Source: an uncultured Prevotellaceae bacterium (lineage in GTDB: Bacteria > Bacteroidota > Bacteroidia > Bacteroidales > Bacteroidaceae). From it: a DNA stretch of 64,000 nt. Positions 41,524 through 51,584 of the stretch are shown piece after piece (position 1 is the first letter of the stretch; each line of letters opens with the position of its first letter). Made by a program: the position numbers and the translations under genes. The notes beneath the pieces were generated by a model. It worked only from the letters and a program-made list of their open reading frames with translations. It was not told the origin of the DNA and did not search any database. Where the stretch lies: NCBI GenBank assembly GCA_902780025.1, contig CACZDV010000022.1, forward strand, positions 31,369 through 95,368, in the 5' to 3' direction.

Positions 41524-44031
41524 ATGAACAGAAAACTACTGACGACGGTGTTTTTGGCACTACTTACGATAACTCAAGTAGCCGCAGCAGATGACAACAG
41601 ACAGATATTTCTTTTCTCACCCGGACAAGGTGATGGACTGCGCATTGCGGTACTGGATGACAGTATATGGCGCGATGTCGGTCGGCTGTGCTCCAGTGAC
41701 TATGGTACATGGGGTGTCGAAAAGCGGATGTTCCATCCTTCCGTCTGCCGTGCCCAGGACGGTACGTGGCGCTTAGTGTTTCAGGTGAACGATCACTCGC
41801 CGCAGTTTGCTGCCGCCTATAGTAAAGACCTGGTGAATTGGCGACCGCAGGACTACCCCATCATGTCGACTAAGCAGTGTCTGGACCCTGTGGTGTTTCC
41901 TAATCCCGACGGAACCTTTGACATCTATTACAAATCACCTCAAGGCAAGCGTTGGACATCGGCTACGCCTAACTTCCGCGACTTTACGCCCGACCGCGAC
42001 AGCCAAATTAGCGACGACGCATGGATACGCGACACGGCGACCGTCGGCGGCAAGCTCTTCGAGGGCAACGGCTTCGAGATTTCCCCGATGGAATGGACAG
42101 TAATCGAACAGCACTTCCAGCAGTCGGCCGACGACTGGCGCCGCTCCAACGAGCGTATGCACGATGATGCCAAGAATTCCAATTTGCCGACATCGCCCGT
42201 CAAGGCTACGCTGACCGTTGACGTGAACAAGACGAAAGCCATCAGCGACAAGCTCATCGGCATCTTCTTCGAGGACATCAGCTATGCTGCCGACGGCGGC
42301 CTCTACGCCGAAATGGTACAGAACCGCGACTTTGAGTATACCCCGAAGGACCATCGGGGCTGGGAAGCCACCACCGCCTGGCAGTCGTCAAGACCGATAG
42401 AGATAGCCACCGAGAATCCGCTGAGCAAGAACAATCCCCACTACGTGCTGCTATGGCCAAAGGACACGCTATGGAACAAGGGCTGGGACGGCATGGTCGT
42501 GGAGAAAGGCAAGAAGTACGACTTCTCGATGTATGTGCTGGCTGGCGGCCAGAAGCAGGACTTTGCTATTGAGCTGATAGGACAGGACGGTAAGCTGCTG
42601 GCCAAAAGCAAGCTAAAGACGAAAGGTGTCAGATGGCAGCAATATGCAACGGTGCTGACGGCCAAGGCCGGCGATACGAAAGCACGGCTGGCTATCGTGC
42701 CCCTGAAAGCTGCCCATGTGGGGGTCGACATGATTTCGCTCTTCCCGCAGGAAACCTTCATGGGCCGTAAGAACGGGCTTCGCAAGGATCTGGCGCAGGT
42801 GATAGCCGACCTGAAGCCGAAGTTCATCCGCTTCCCCGGCGGTTGTATGAGCCACGGTCAAGGCCTGGAAAACATCTACCATTGGAACGAGACCGTAGGT
42901 CCGCTACAAGACCGCAAGCCCGACTTCAACATCTGGAACTACCACCAGACGCGCGGACTGGGATTCTTTGAGTACTTCCAGTTCTGCGAGGACATCGGCG
43001 CCGAGCCGCTACCCGTACTGGCTGCGGGCGTACCCTGCCAGAACTCAGCCAATAACGCCCAGGGCATCGGCGGACAGCAGGGTGGCATCCCGATGGACGA
43101 CATGCCGGCCTACATCCAGGAACTGCTCGACCTCATAGAGTGGGCCAATGGTGACCCCGCCACCTCGAAGTGGGCAAAGATGAGGGCCGACGCCGGACAT
43201 CCCCAACCCTTTAACCTTAAATATATAGGAATAGGCAACGAGGACATCATCTCAACCGTGTTCGAAGAACGCTTTACGATGATTGCCCGCGCCATCCGCC
43301 AGAAGTATCCCGACATCAAAATCTGCGGTACGGCAGGTCCGTTCCATGCGCCTTCTGCCGACTATCAGGAAGGTTGGGACTTCGCCCGCCGCTATCCTGA
43401 CCTGCAGTATATGCTCGACGAGCACTACTACGAATCGACGGGCTGGTTTATGCACCACCGCGACTACTACGACCGTTACGACCGGAATAGTGCCAAGGTG
43501 TATCTCGGTGAGTGGGCCGCCTCGACCAACGCGAAGCGCCCCAATGTGGAGACGGCATTAGCCGAGGCCCTCTACCTGACCGACATCGAGCGCAATGGCG
43601 ACATTGTCGAGATGACCAGCTACGCCCCGATGCTCTCGAAGGACGGACACTCCAACTGGAATCCCGACATGATCTACTTCTCGAATACAGAGGTACGCCC
43701 GACACCCGCCTACCAAGTACAGCGACTTTTCTCCGTCTATGGCGGCGATACCTATATTAATTCACAATTCACAATTCACGATGCACAATTGAAGCATCGC
43801 CTTGGAGCCAGTGTCGTTCGTGATTCCAAGACGGGTAAGACCTATGTCAAATTAGTGAATGCCTTGCCTTGCGAACTGCAACTCACCGTCAGTGGCCTTG
43901 ATATCCCCGCCAGCGCTCAGGCCGAAGGTTTCGAGGGTAAGCCAGAAGATCAGAACCCAGAAATCAAGACTGGCGAGATAGGCACCGCTATCGTGTTACC
44001 GCCCTATTCTTTCCGTGTTATCGAACTATAA
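41524..44031 (+). CDS. GH51 alpha-L-arabinofuranosidase with N-terminal partial propeller
   Basis: 835 aa, exported (signal peptide about 1-21). Residues 25-210 look like part of a GH43/GH32-type five-bladed propeller (FHPSVCRAQDGTWRLVFQV, SKDLVNWRPQDYPI). The GH51 catalytic part starts near residue 225 (KLIGIFFEDISYAADGGLYAEM) with acid/base Glu in GIGNEDI and nucleophile Glu in YLGEWAAS. It removes terminal arabinofuranose from arabinan or arabinoxylan. A four-unit array encodes SQFTIHDAQL in the C-terminal sandwich. First gene of a three-gene operon; ATG 41524 chosen for the signal peptide. Confidence 0.9.
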   Translation: MNRKLLTTVFLALLTITQVAAADDNRQIFLFSPGQGDGLRIAVLDDSIWRDVGRLCSSDYGTWGVEKRMFHPSVCRAQDGTWRLVFQVNDHSPQFAAAYSKDLVNWRPQDYPIMSTKQCLDPVVFPNPDGTFDIYYKSPQGKRWTSATPNFRDFTPDRDSQISDDAWIRDTATVGGKLFEGNGFEISPMEWTVIEQHFQQSADDWRRSNERMHDDAKNSNLPTSPVKATLTVDVNKTKAISDKLIGIFFEDISYAADGGLYAEMVQNRDFEYTPKDHRGWEATTAWQSSRPIEIATENPLSKNNPHYVLLWPKDTLWNKGWDGMVVEKGKKYDFSMYVLAGGQKQDFAIELIGQDGKLLAKSKLKTKGVRWQQYATVLTAKAGDTKARLAIVPLKAAHVGVDMISLFPQETFMGRKNGLRKDLAQVIADLKPKFIRFPGGCMSHGQGLENIYHWNETVGPLQDRKPDFNIWNYHQTRGLGFFEYFQFCEDIGAEPLPVLAAGVPCQNSANNAQGIGGQQGGIPMDDMPAYIQELLDLIEWANGDPATSKWAKMRADAGHPQPFNLKYIGIGNEDIISTVFEERFTMIARAIRQKYPDIKICGTAGPFHAPSADYQEGWDFARRYPDLQYMLDEHYYESTGWFMHHRDYYDRYDRNSAKVYLGEWAASTNAKRPNVETALAEALYLTDIERNGDIVEMTSYAPMLSKDGHSNWNPDMIYFSNTEVRPTPAYQVQRLFSVYGGDTYINSQFTIHDAQLKHRLGASVVRDSKTGKTYVKLVNALPCELQLTVSGLDIPASAQAEGFEGKPEDQNPEIKTGEIGTAIVLPPYSFRVIEL
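43760..43787. repeat. Four-unit heptamer array in the first GH51 gene
   Basis: ATTCACA, ATTCACA, ATTCACG, ATGCACA: 28 nt. On the opposite strand the unit reads TGTGAAT, sharing GTGAA with several other arrays. Confidence 0.85.
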
Positions 44032-44047
44032 AAACGACATACTGACT

Positions 44048-46492
44048 ATGAGAAAAATTAAAACCCTACTGACCGCCTGTTGGCTGTGCTGCGGCGCCGC
44101 CACAGCTCAAGTCACCATCGACATCGACGCCAACCAGCGCGGCCCCCGAATCAGCCCTACGCACTACGGCATCTTCTTCGAGGACATCAACCACGCGGCC
44201 GACGGCGGCCTCTACGCCGAGCTCATCCGCAACCGCTCCTTCGAGGACGGCCCACGCTACGGCGCACCCGCCGACATGCAGGGGTGGAATCCCTACGGCT
44301 ACAACGGCTCGACCATCGACGCCCGCCTCGTGCAACCCTCCAAGAAAGTAAAGCTGCTGAACGACGCCCAGCAAAACGCCCTCGGACTGACCATCAACGC
44401 CACGCCGGCCAACGCTGTGCGCCTTGAGAACGAAGGTTTCTGGGGCATCAACGTCGTACAGGGACGTACCTACAAGCTCAGCCTCTGGCTCAAGGGCAAC
44501 TACAAGGGCAACATCAAGGCCCGCCTCTTCAACAGCAAGAACCTCTATGCCGAAGCAACCGTGACGGCTGGCGGCGTCAAGCTGAAGGAGTGGACGAAAT
44601 ATACCGCCGAGCTGACCGCCGACGGCAACGACCAGCAGGCCAAGTTCGCCTTGGTGTTCGACGGCAAGGGCACGCTGCTGATCGACGTGGTGAGCCTGTT
44701 CCCGCCGACGTTCAAGAACCGCGAGAACGGCCTGCGCCCCGACCTGGCACAGATGCTCTATGAGATGCATCCCAAGTTCATGCGCTTCCCCGGCGGCTGC
44801 TTCGTCGAGGGACAGATCTCGCCTGAGAATGCCTTCCGCTGGGAACGCACCATCGGCCCCATCGAGGAGCGGCCCGGCCACTGGAACGTGAACTGGGGCT
44901 ACCGCACCACCGACGGCATTGGCTTCCATGAATACCTGCAGATGGCCGAGGACCTTGGTGCCAAGCCGCTCTACGTGGTGAACGTGGGCATCTGGCACGG
45001 TGGACAGACGGCCGTCGACTCGCTGCAGCCGTGGATTGACGAGACGCTGGCCGCCCTTGAGTATGCCAATGGCGATGTGACCACAAAGTACGGTGCCCTG
45101 CGCGCCAAGAACGGCCATCCCGCTCCGTTCAACATCGAGTACTTAGAGATTGGCAACGAGAACAACCAGCCCGACCCCCGCCAGCAGAGCGACCACTACT
45201 ACGACCGCTTCCGGCTGTTCAAGGAGCAGATACTGAAGAAGTACCCAAAGATGCACCTCATCGGCAATGTTGCCGCCTGGGGCACCGACACTCCGACGTG
45301 GGACAGCAAGGAGAGCGTCGAGCTGCTCGACGAGCATTATTACCGCAACCCGGCGTGGTTTGCTGACAACTTCCATAAGTACGACACCTACGACCGCCGT
45401 GGCCCGAAGATCTACGTCGGCGAGTATGCCGTCACCGACGGCTTCGGCGACTTGGGCAACATGAACGCCGCCCTTGGCGAAGCTGTCTACATGATGGGCA
45501 TGGAGAACAACTCCGACATCGTACCGCTGAACTCCTACGCCCCCATCTTCGTCAACGAGAACGACGCTCGGTGGCGCCCCGACATGATACGCTTTTCGTC
45601 GAGCCGCGTCATGGGCACACCTTCTTATTATGTACAGATGCTGATGCCACGCTACGTGGGCACTCAGGTGGTGAAGGTCAGTCAGACGAACCCCTACGAG
45701 GGCGCCGCCTTTAGGAAGCCCGTCACGCCGCAGAAGAGCCGCGTGGGCTATGCCACCTGGGGCACCAAGGCGTCGTACACCCACATGGATCCGCTGCCCA
45801 AGACCGGCAAGCCCGAATTCGTCGTCGGCGACTGGCAGCTTGCCAACGACGTGCTGAGTCAGACGAGCCTGCGTGAGCAGTGCGTGGCGCTGTGTACCGC
45901 CGAGGTGGGCAACCACTATACCGTGAAGTGCCGCGCCCGCAAGGATGACGGCCGCGAGGGCTTTATCATTGTGTTCAACTACGTCGATCCGCAGCACTAC
46001 TGCTGGGTGAACTTCGGCGGCTGGGGCAACACGCAGCATGGTCTGGAGCAGATCAGCGGCAGCGGAAAGTCGCAGACGGCCACCAAGCAGGGCCGTGTGG
46101 AGGCCGGCCGCTGGTACGACGTGACGCTGACCGTCAACGGCGACTCGGTGAAGGCGTGGCTCGACAACGACCTGGTGTTCGACACCGTGCTGAAGCACGA
46201 CACGTCAACAGGTGTCTTCTCGAGTGCCACCATCGACGACCAGACGGGTGAGCTCATCGTCAAGGTTGTCAACTCGCAGGCCGAGGGCACCACCGCACGC
46301 CTGAACATCAGCAACTTCGCGGTGAAGAGTGCCAAGCTCATCCAACTGCGCGCCAACACCGGTTACGACGAGAACACCCTGCAGCAGCCCACCAACATCT
46401 ATCCTACGGAGCACGAACTGTCGCCGGAGTGCCAGACCGTCGACGTGGAACTGCCCGCCTATTCACTCAACATCATCAGAATCAAACAATAA
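44048..46492 (+). CDS. GH51 alpha-L-arabinofuranosidase
   Basis: 814 aa, exported (signal peptide 1-21, ending CCGAATAQ). The GH51 start THYGIFFEDINHAADGGLYAEL comes at once, so there is no propeller module. Acid/base Glu in EIGNENNQPDPRQ, nucleophile Glu in YVGEYAVTDG. A concanavalin-like beta-sandwich (about residues 590-720, VGDWQLANDVLSQTS, FNYVDPQHYCWVNFGGW) is inserted before the final sandwich. ATG 44048 is chosen from the signal peptide and lies 16 nt after the stop of the first GH51. Probably a tandem paralog with different linkage preference. Confidence 0.9.
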   Translation: MRKIKTLLTACWLCCGAATAQVTIDIDANQRGPRISPTHYGIFFEDINHAADGGLYAELIRNRSFEDGPRYGAPADMQGWNPYGYNGSTIDARLVQPSKKVKLLNDAQQNALGLTINATPANAVRLENEGFWGINVVQGRTYKLSLWLKGNYKGNIKARLFNSKNLYAEATVTAGGVKLKEWTKYTAELTADGNDQQAKFALVFDGKGTLLIDVVSLFPPTFKNRENGLRPDLAQMLYEMHPKFMRFPGGCFVEGQISPENAFRWERTIGPIEERPGHWNVNWGYRTTDGIGFHEYLQMAEDLGAKPLYVVNVGIWHGGQTAVDSLQPWIDETLAALEYANGDVTTKYGALRAKNGHPAPFNIEYLEIGNENNQPDPRQQSDHYYDRFRLFKEQILKKYPKMHLIGNVAAWGTDTPTWDSKESVELLDEHYYRNPAWFADNFHKYDTYDRRGPKIYVGEYAVTDGFGDLGNMNAALGEAVYMMGMENNSDIVPLNSYAPIFVNENDARWRPDMIRFSSSRVMGTPSYYVQMLMPRYVGTQVVKVSQTNPYEGAAFRKPVTPQKSRVGYATWGTKASYTHMDPLPKTGKPEFVVGDWQLANDVLSQTSLREQCVALCTAEVGNHYTVKCRARKDDGREGFIIVFNYVDPQHYCWVNFGGWGNTQHGLEQISGSGKSQTATKQGRVEAGRWYDVTLTVNGDSVKAWLDNDLVFDTVLKHDTSTGVFSSATIDDQTGELIVKVVNSQAEGTTARLNISNFAVKSAKLIQLRANTGYDENTLQQPTNIYPTEHELSPECQTVDVELPAYSLNIIRIKQ

Positions 46493-46495
46493 ACT

Positions 46496-47611
46496 ATGAG
46501 AAAACTACTATTATCCTTATGTCTTGTTGCCGCTGCCACCATGCAGGCGCGCCAATGGACACCCAGCCAAGTGAAGGATGTCATCCGTAAGGTGAACACC
46601 TACTGGCAACAGAACAACAAACCTGAAGTGCGCTCGTTCTGGGACAATGCCGCCTACCACACCGGCAACATCGAGGTTTGGAAGCTACTGCAAGACCAGC
46701 AGATGCTCGACTACAGCATCCGATGGGCCGAGCACAACGAATGGAAGGGTGCCAAGGAGGCCGACCCTGCCAAGTGGAAATACAAGAACTACGGCGAGGG
46801 CCAGGACTACGTGCTCTTCGGCGACTGGCAGATCTGCTTCCAGACCTACATCGATCTTTACAACATTCAGAAGGACGAGAAGCGTGTAGCCCGTGCCAAG
46901 GAGGTGATGGGCTACGAAGCCGACTCCGAGGCCAGCGACTACTGGTGGTGGGCCGACGCCCTCTATATGGTGATGCCCGTGATGACGAAGATGTACCGTC
47001 TGACGGGCGACCGTAAGTACCTCGACAAACTCTATGAGAACCTGCTCTACTCCGACGGCATCATGCTCGACCAGGAAACCGGCATCTACTTCCGCGACGG
47101 CAAGTACGTGTACCCCAAGCACAAGTCGGCCAACGGCAAGAAGGACTTCTGGGCACGTGGCGACGGCTGGGTGCTCGCTGGTCTGGCCAAGGTGCTGCAG
47201 GACATGCCTGAGACCTACGTCCGCCAGCCTTTTTTCGTCAACAAGTACACCCGTCTGGCGCGAGCCGTAGCCGCCTGTCAGCAGAAAGAGGGCTACTGGA
47301 CGCGTTCGATGTATGACCCCGACCATGCGCCAGGCCCTGAGACTTCGGGCACAGCCTTCTTTACCTACGGATTATTGTGGGGTGTGAACAACGGCTATCT
47401 GTCGAAGAAGGAGTTTGCCCCTGTTATTGCACGTGCATGGAAATACTTGACGGAAACGGCCTTGCAGCCCACGGGTAAGGTCGGTTATGTACAACCCATA
47501 GGTGAACGCGCCATTCCTGGACAGACCGTCGATCAGAACTCAGAGGCTAACTTTGGTGTTGGTGCCTTCCTGTTGGCTGCCTGTGAATACGTAAGATATT
47601 TGGGGAAATGA
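46496..47611 (+). CDS. GH105/GH88 unsaturated glucuronyl or rhamnogalacturonyl hydrolase
   Basis: 371 aa, exported (signal peptide about 1-19). (alpha/alpha)6 barrel of the YteR/YesR type: catalytic Asp in YWWWADALYM, then FWARGDGWVLAGLAKVL and GPETSGTAFFTYGLLWG. It removes the unsaturated uronic acid left by polysaccharide lyases. It is 3 bp after the second GH51, so the operon joins arabinan side-chain removal with breakdown of a pectin or glucuronidated xylan backbone. Confidence 0.9.
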   Translation: MRKLLLSLCLVAAATMQARQWTPSQVKDVIRKVNTYWQQNNKPEVRSFWDNAAYHTGNIEVWKLLQDQQMLDYSIRWAEHNEWKGAKEADPAKWKYKNYGEGQDYVLFGDWQICFQTYIDLYNIQKDEKRVARAKEVMGYEADSEASDYWWWADALYMVMPVMTKMYRLTGDRKYLDKLYENLLYSDGIMLDQETGIYFRDGKYVYPKHKSANGKKDFWARGDGWVLAGLAKVLQDMPETYVRQPFFVNKYTRLARAVAACQQKEGYWTRSMYDPDHAPGPETSGTAFFTYGLLWGVNNGYLSKKEFAPVIARAWKYLTETALQPTGKVGYVQPIGERAIPGQTVDQNSEANFGVGAFLLAACEYVRYLGK

Positions 47612-48325
47612 TTATTCTGCTGCGACAACTTGCACCACGCCGTTATCCACACAGAACTTGACATCGCGGCCGGCAAAGGGCATGCCGTAAAGGCGCTGTG
47701 GGTCGTTGTGAAATTGGGGACGGGGGTCTTGGGAAAGCACCTGACGTAGGGCCCGAAGATTGTCGGCAGTGAACAGACTGGCAACATGGTCAGGAATCTC
47801 TACTTGAAGGGACATCCACTCATGCTTGTCGACAAAACCGGAGCGGGCGTCAGGATGGGCATCGGCATAAGCCACATAGGGCTTCACATCATAAATGGGC
47901 GTACCATCCATGAGATCGGCTCCCCAAACATGAATGACGGGGCCTTCGTCAGGTGTAAGTTCCACCTTCTCAATACGTACACACGACAGCCCTAAATGAT
48001 TGGGACGAAAAGGCGAACGTGAGGCAAAAACGCCTACCCGCTCGTTGCCGCCCAGTCGTGGAGGACGGACGGTTAATGGTGTGCTTGAGCTTGCCTGATT
48101 ATCTTGCGAAGCGGGGGCGGTGACTTGTGTAGGGTGATTAGCTGAAAACTCCCAAATGAGCCATAAATAGTCGAAATCTTCGAGTCCGCGGACAGCCTCT
48201 GGTCGACGATATGCGGAGGTGAAGACAACTCTCCCAGGTAGTTCCTCGGCCAATCCACTCTGGCGCGGAATACCGAACTTGGAAGTCAATGGTGAATGGA
48301 AATAAGCTATCGGTTCAATAATCAT
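47612..48325 (-). CDS. trmO: tRNA (t6A37) N6-methyltransferase TrmO
   Basis: SAM-dependent methylation of t6A37 in tRNA-Thr. 237 aa. The N-terminal TsaA-like beta-barrel includes IAYFHSPLTSKFGIPRQSGL, TVRPPRLGGNERVGVFA and SPFRPNHLGLS. A Ser/Gln-rich extra loop (about residues 66-84, QVTAPASQDNQASSSTP) interrupts the usual spacing before TVRPP. The frame is open to 48385; ATG 48325 fits the family. It shares the pathway, but not the operon, with tsaB at the window start. Confidence 0.9.
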   Translation of the reverse strand: MIIEPIAYFHSPLTSKFGIPRQSGLAEELPGRVVFTSAYRRPEAVRGLEDFDYLWLIWEFSANHPTQVTAPASQDNQASSSTPLTVRPPRLGGNERVGVFASRSPFRPNHLGLSCVRIEKVELTPDEGPVIHVWGADLMDGTPIYDVKPYVAYADAHPDARSGFVDKHEWMSLQVEIPDHVASLFTADNLRALRQVLSQDPRPQFHNDPQRLYGMPFAGRDVKFCVDNGVVQVVAAE

Positions 48326-48345
48326 GGCACAAAAATATATAAAAA

Positions 48346-48377
48346 TTTGGAGAATACAAAACAAATTTGTATTTTTG
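48346..48377 (+). promoter_or_regulatory. Promoter for the TPR histidine kinase
   Basis: TTTG 48346-48349 and TATTTTTG 48370-48377, spacing 20; ATG at 48413. Confidence 0.72.
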
Positions 48378-48412
48378 CACCACAAATCAACATACTATTA
48401 ACCGCTGATGTT

Positions 48413-50164
48413 ATGAAGAAAATGCTGATTGCCGTCATGCTGACTGTCGGATTCATTCCTGCACAGGCGAGCAACGATTATAAGGACTTACCTATCTATC
48501 AGGCTTTGCGCGACTCCATGCGCGTTGCCTTCAACGATGCTGACAGTGCACGGTTCTTTCCTGCCTTGTCAAGATTAGAAGACTTTCTGCTGCAACAGAA
48601 CGACTTGCACGGCTATTATACCCAGCGGTGCAACGAAATTGTGTTCCAGATGAACCGTCAGCGCATCATAGAGGCTTTTAAGTTGGCCCGCCAGTTGTCA
48701 CAGGAACTGCGGGAGAAGAAACTGGACAATGAGATGTATATGGCCTATAATATGCTAGGACACATATATCGATATTGTGGCAACAAGGAGGCAGCCAAGC
48801 GCAACTTTAACAGGGTGATTGAAATGATGGAGAAGGCTGGCTATTACGAAAGTATGCCTCCCATCTATATGAATATTGTCAACGTGGAACTGGACGATGA
48901 TCCGGAGGAGGCTCAACGTATGCTGGACAGGGCTCGCGAGATCTCTCTCAAGTATGCTCCTGATCGCGTGTTCGATATTGAGACCCGCAAGACGCTTAGC
49001 TACTTCAATGGTGGCGATATCCCGAAATTCTTAGAAGGCTACAAAAAATATCGCGAAGGGGTGAGTGAGGGTAAGAGCAGCGTTCACGGCCGTAGCATGG
49101 ACATCTACTACGAGGCCTGCATGGGTAATACCGATAAGGCTGTTGAGATGGCCTACAGAGATTTGGGTGACGAGAGTTATGAGACCATTACCAAAATCTA
49201 CGAAATGGCAGGGCGCTGGAAAGATGCTTTAGAATCATTGCGTAAAGAGACAAAGGCCAACGACTCTATCAACAACGTGATTCTGTTGAATTCGGTGGAG
49301 GGTTTCCGTTCTGAACTGAGACTCTATGACGTGGAACGCAAGACGGCAAAAGCGCGTACTGTCACCATGGGAATTATCATTGCCCTGTTGCTGCTTCTCA
49401 TTTCTGCTTTGTGCTACATCATGTTCAGTCGTCGCCGCCACATGCACCAGTTGAAGAAAGCCTATGCCCATGCCTTGGAAGCCGATAAATTGAAGACCGC
49501 TTTCATTCAAAATATGAGTCACGAAGTGCGGACGCCACTGAATGTTATCTCGGGATTTGCACAGGTTTTGGCCAATCCTGAGCTGAGTAGCGACGTTGAA
49601 AAACGTAAGGATATGGCACAGCTGATGTTGAAGAACACACGCCTTATCACCAACCAGATAGATGCCATGCTGGAACTTTCGATGAATGAGGCATCGGGGA
49701 TGGCACAGAAGGACGATACAGTACAAGTCAATCGCCTAATGAGAGATTTGCTGCAGGAGAATGAGCCCAATGTTGCCACAGGTACGATCCAGAAACTGAA
49801 CAGCCAGCTGGATGATAGCTTTAGCATACGAACTAACCAGAATATGTTAAAACGTATGGTGAACGCTTTGCTTGACAATGCTGCAAAATACACATCCAAG
49901 GGGCAGATTGTACTCAAGGTGTCGGCTGACACCACGATGCTGACATTGGTTGTCGAGGATACTGGCAGTGGTATTCCTGCTTCTGAAGCGGAGCACATCT
50001 TTGAGCGGTTCTTCAAGATTGACTCCTTCAAATCCGGATTAGGTCTTGGATTGCCACTCTGCCGTATGATTGCCACCCGTCTGGGAGGAACTATCAGTCT
50101 GGACTCCTCATACAAGGAAGGAGCACGTTTCGTGGTTACACTACCGATAGAAGAAGTAAAATAA
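48413..50164 (+). CDS. Sensor histidine kinase with TPR-like periplasmic domain
   Basis: 583 aa. Signal peptide (LIAVMLTVGFIPAQA), helical TPR-like sensor (residues 20-310), membrane helix (GIIIALLLLLISALCYIMF), then HisKA with SHEVRTPLNVISGF and HATPase with N box (ALLDNAAKY), DTGSGIP and GLGLGLPLCR. It should be an active kinase. No response regulator or receiver domain is adjacent, so its partner is elsewhere. Start chosen at ATG 48413, 35 nt after the -7 box. Confidence 0.88.
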   Translation: MKKMLIAVMLTVGFIPAQASNDYKDLPIYQALRDSMRVAFNDADSARFFPALSRLEDFLLQQNDLHGYYTQRCNEIVFQMNRQRIIEAFKLARQLSQELREKKLDNEMYMAYNMLGHIYRYCGNKEAAKRNFNRVIEMMEKAGYYESMPPIYMNIVNVELDDDPEEAQRMLDRAREISLKYAPDRVFDIETRKTLSYFNGGDIPKFLEGYKKYREGVSEGKSSVHGRSMDIYYEACMGNTDKAVEMAYRDLGDESYETITKIYEMAGRWKDALESLRKETKANDSINNVILLNSVEGFRSELRLYDVERKTAKARTVTMGIIIALLLLLISALCYIMFSRRRHMHQLKKAYAHALEADKLKTAFIQNMSHEVRTPLNVISGFAQVLANPELSSDVEKRKDMAQLMLKNTRLITNQIDAMLELSMNEASGMAQKDDTVQVNRLMRDLLQENEPNVATGTIQKLNSQLDDSFSIRTNQNMLKRMVNALLDNAAKYTSKGQIVLKVSADTTMLTLVVEDTGSGIPASEAEHIFERFFKIDSFKSGLGLGLPLCRMIATRLGGTISLDSSYKEGARFVVTLPIEEVK

Positions 50165-50170
50165 GAACCT

Positions 50171-51583
50171 TTATTTGAAGGTTAGGCTTCGTCGGCCCAG
50201 ATAGTTTACCTTCTGTTGCTTTTTCAGGAATTGGATGAGCACATCGGTTGTTTGCACATTCTGTTCGTGAGCTGCTCCTTTAGGTACCACACTCGTTGCA
50301 GGCACATAGCTGTTGGTCACCACACGGTAACGCCGCTTCATGTTCAGTTTCTTGCCGTCAAGAGTCAGCAGTCGTACGCTCTTGATCTTATTAGGATTGT
50401 CTTTCTCTGTTGTCAGCTCACAACGCATACCGCCTACAAAGGGGAATCGAAGAACTTGTGAATTGCTGTAGGTGAGCATCATGCGCAGCAGTTCCTCGCC
50501 AGTCAGCTCCAACACCACAGCATTGTTGTCGAAAGGATCCATCTCCAGCACGTCAAGCAAGGTAATATCACCTGCCGGGTGGCTGTCGATACGTACACCG
50601 CCAGGGTTCTCTACGGCAATGTCTGCATTGAAAGCATCAATCAAGGCATCACACATCAGACAGCCTAGTTCCTCACGTGTCTCAAAAGGTGCCTCAGCAT
50701 GACCAACGATTTGTTTGAACCTCGGATTACTGCTGAAGTACTGAACCACCGACTCCACCAGACGGCTCTTGCGAGGGAACTTCTTTACATCAATGTATTC
50801 TGCTTTCTTGTCAATAACCCGTCCGCTGTCAACAGTTAGTGTGATATAGGTGACGCGTCCGAACTTGTTTTTGTTCTGCGTAATCATTACGTTGTTCACA
50901 CGCTCGTTTCCCTTCAGCTGTGTATGAGTATGACCACCGATAATGAGATCAAACCACCCAAACTGTTTGGCCATCTCGATATCATCTTCATAACCTAAGT
51001 GTGACAGCAGGATGGTAACATCACACTGGCGACTAAGCCACTCATACTGAGCAATGGTCTCCTTCGGTTGTGTGAAGTGGATACCATGCAGATTGTCGGG
51101 ATGGGTACTGGGTATTCCCATCTGGCTCAGTTGCACGGCACCGACAACACCAACCTTCAATCCCTCGACGTCGAAGACCTGACAAGGTACGGTGTGGATA
51201 CCAATGGAATCGTCAGGAACAATGTTTGCACAGATATAGCGGAAATTGCTCAATCCTATCAGCCGCTTCAACGAGTGGCCGTCAAACTCATGATTACCTA
51301 ACGCAGAACCGTTGAAACCCACCAGATTCATCAGTGTGACCATAGGGTAGGAGGGTATGGAGTATTTGTCATTCAATGGATTACCCGTGCGGTTGTCTCC
51401 TGCAGAGAAAACCAGGAGCGAAGGGTCGACGGTACGCAGACTGTCAATCAGTCCCGCCAATTGCGGGAAAACATCGATAGTGGCATGCATATCGTTTACT
51501 GACAAGATATGAACCTCACGCTTCTGCGCTTCCGCGAAGCTAAAGTATATAGAACATACAACAAATAGTAATATACGTTTCAT
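50171..51583 (-). CDS. Bifunctional metallophosphatase/5'-nucleotidase
   Basis: 470 aa, exported (signal peptide about 1-19). The N-terminal calcineurin-like domain has LSVNDMHATID, FSAGDNRTGN, GNHEFDG and GGHTHTQ metal-binding motifs. The C-terminal 5'-nucleotidase domain has NPGGVRID and DPFDNNAVVLELTG. It would dephosphorylate extracytoplasmic nucleotides. Both halves are in one frame. It follows the GH2 gene with 1 bp between stop and start, so they are co-transcribed. Confidence 0.9.
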   Translation of the reverse strand: MKRILLFVVCSIYFSFAEAQKREVHILSVNDMHATIDVFPQLAGLIDSLRTVDPSLLVFSAGDNRTGNPLNDKYSIPSYPMVTLMNLVGFNGSALGNHEFDGHSLKRLIGLSNFRYICANIVPDDSIGIHTVPCQVFDVEGLKVGVVGAVQLSQMGIPSTHPDNLHGIHFTQPKETIAQYEWLSRQCDVTILLSHLGYEDDIEMAKQFGWFDLIIGGHTHTQLKGNERVNNVMITQNKNKFGRVTYITLTVDSGRVIDKKAEYIDVKKFPRKSRLVESVVQYFSSNPRFKQIVGHAEAPFETREELGCLMCDALIDAFNADIAVENPGGVRIDSHPAGDITLLDVLEMDPFDNNAVVLELTGEELLRMMLTYSNSQVLRFPFVGGMRCELTTEKDNPNKIKSVRLLTLDGKKLNMKRRYRVVTNSYVPATSVVPKGAAHEQNVQTTDVLIQFLKKQQKVNYLGRRSLTFK

Positions 51584-51584
51584 C

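Noticed and set aside
44066-46198. Two antisense frames of about 350 aa opposite the second GH51 gene
   Set aside because: They arise from the G/C-rich third codon positions of a well-supported GH51 gene and show no recognisable domains.
26951-47611. A classic polysaccharide utilisation locus
   Set aside because: No SusC or SusD homolog is present in the window, so I describe it as a glycan-degradation region only.
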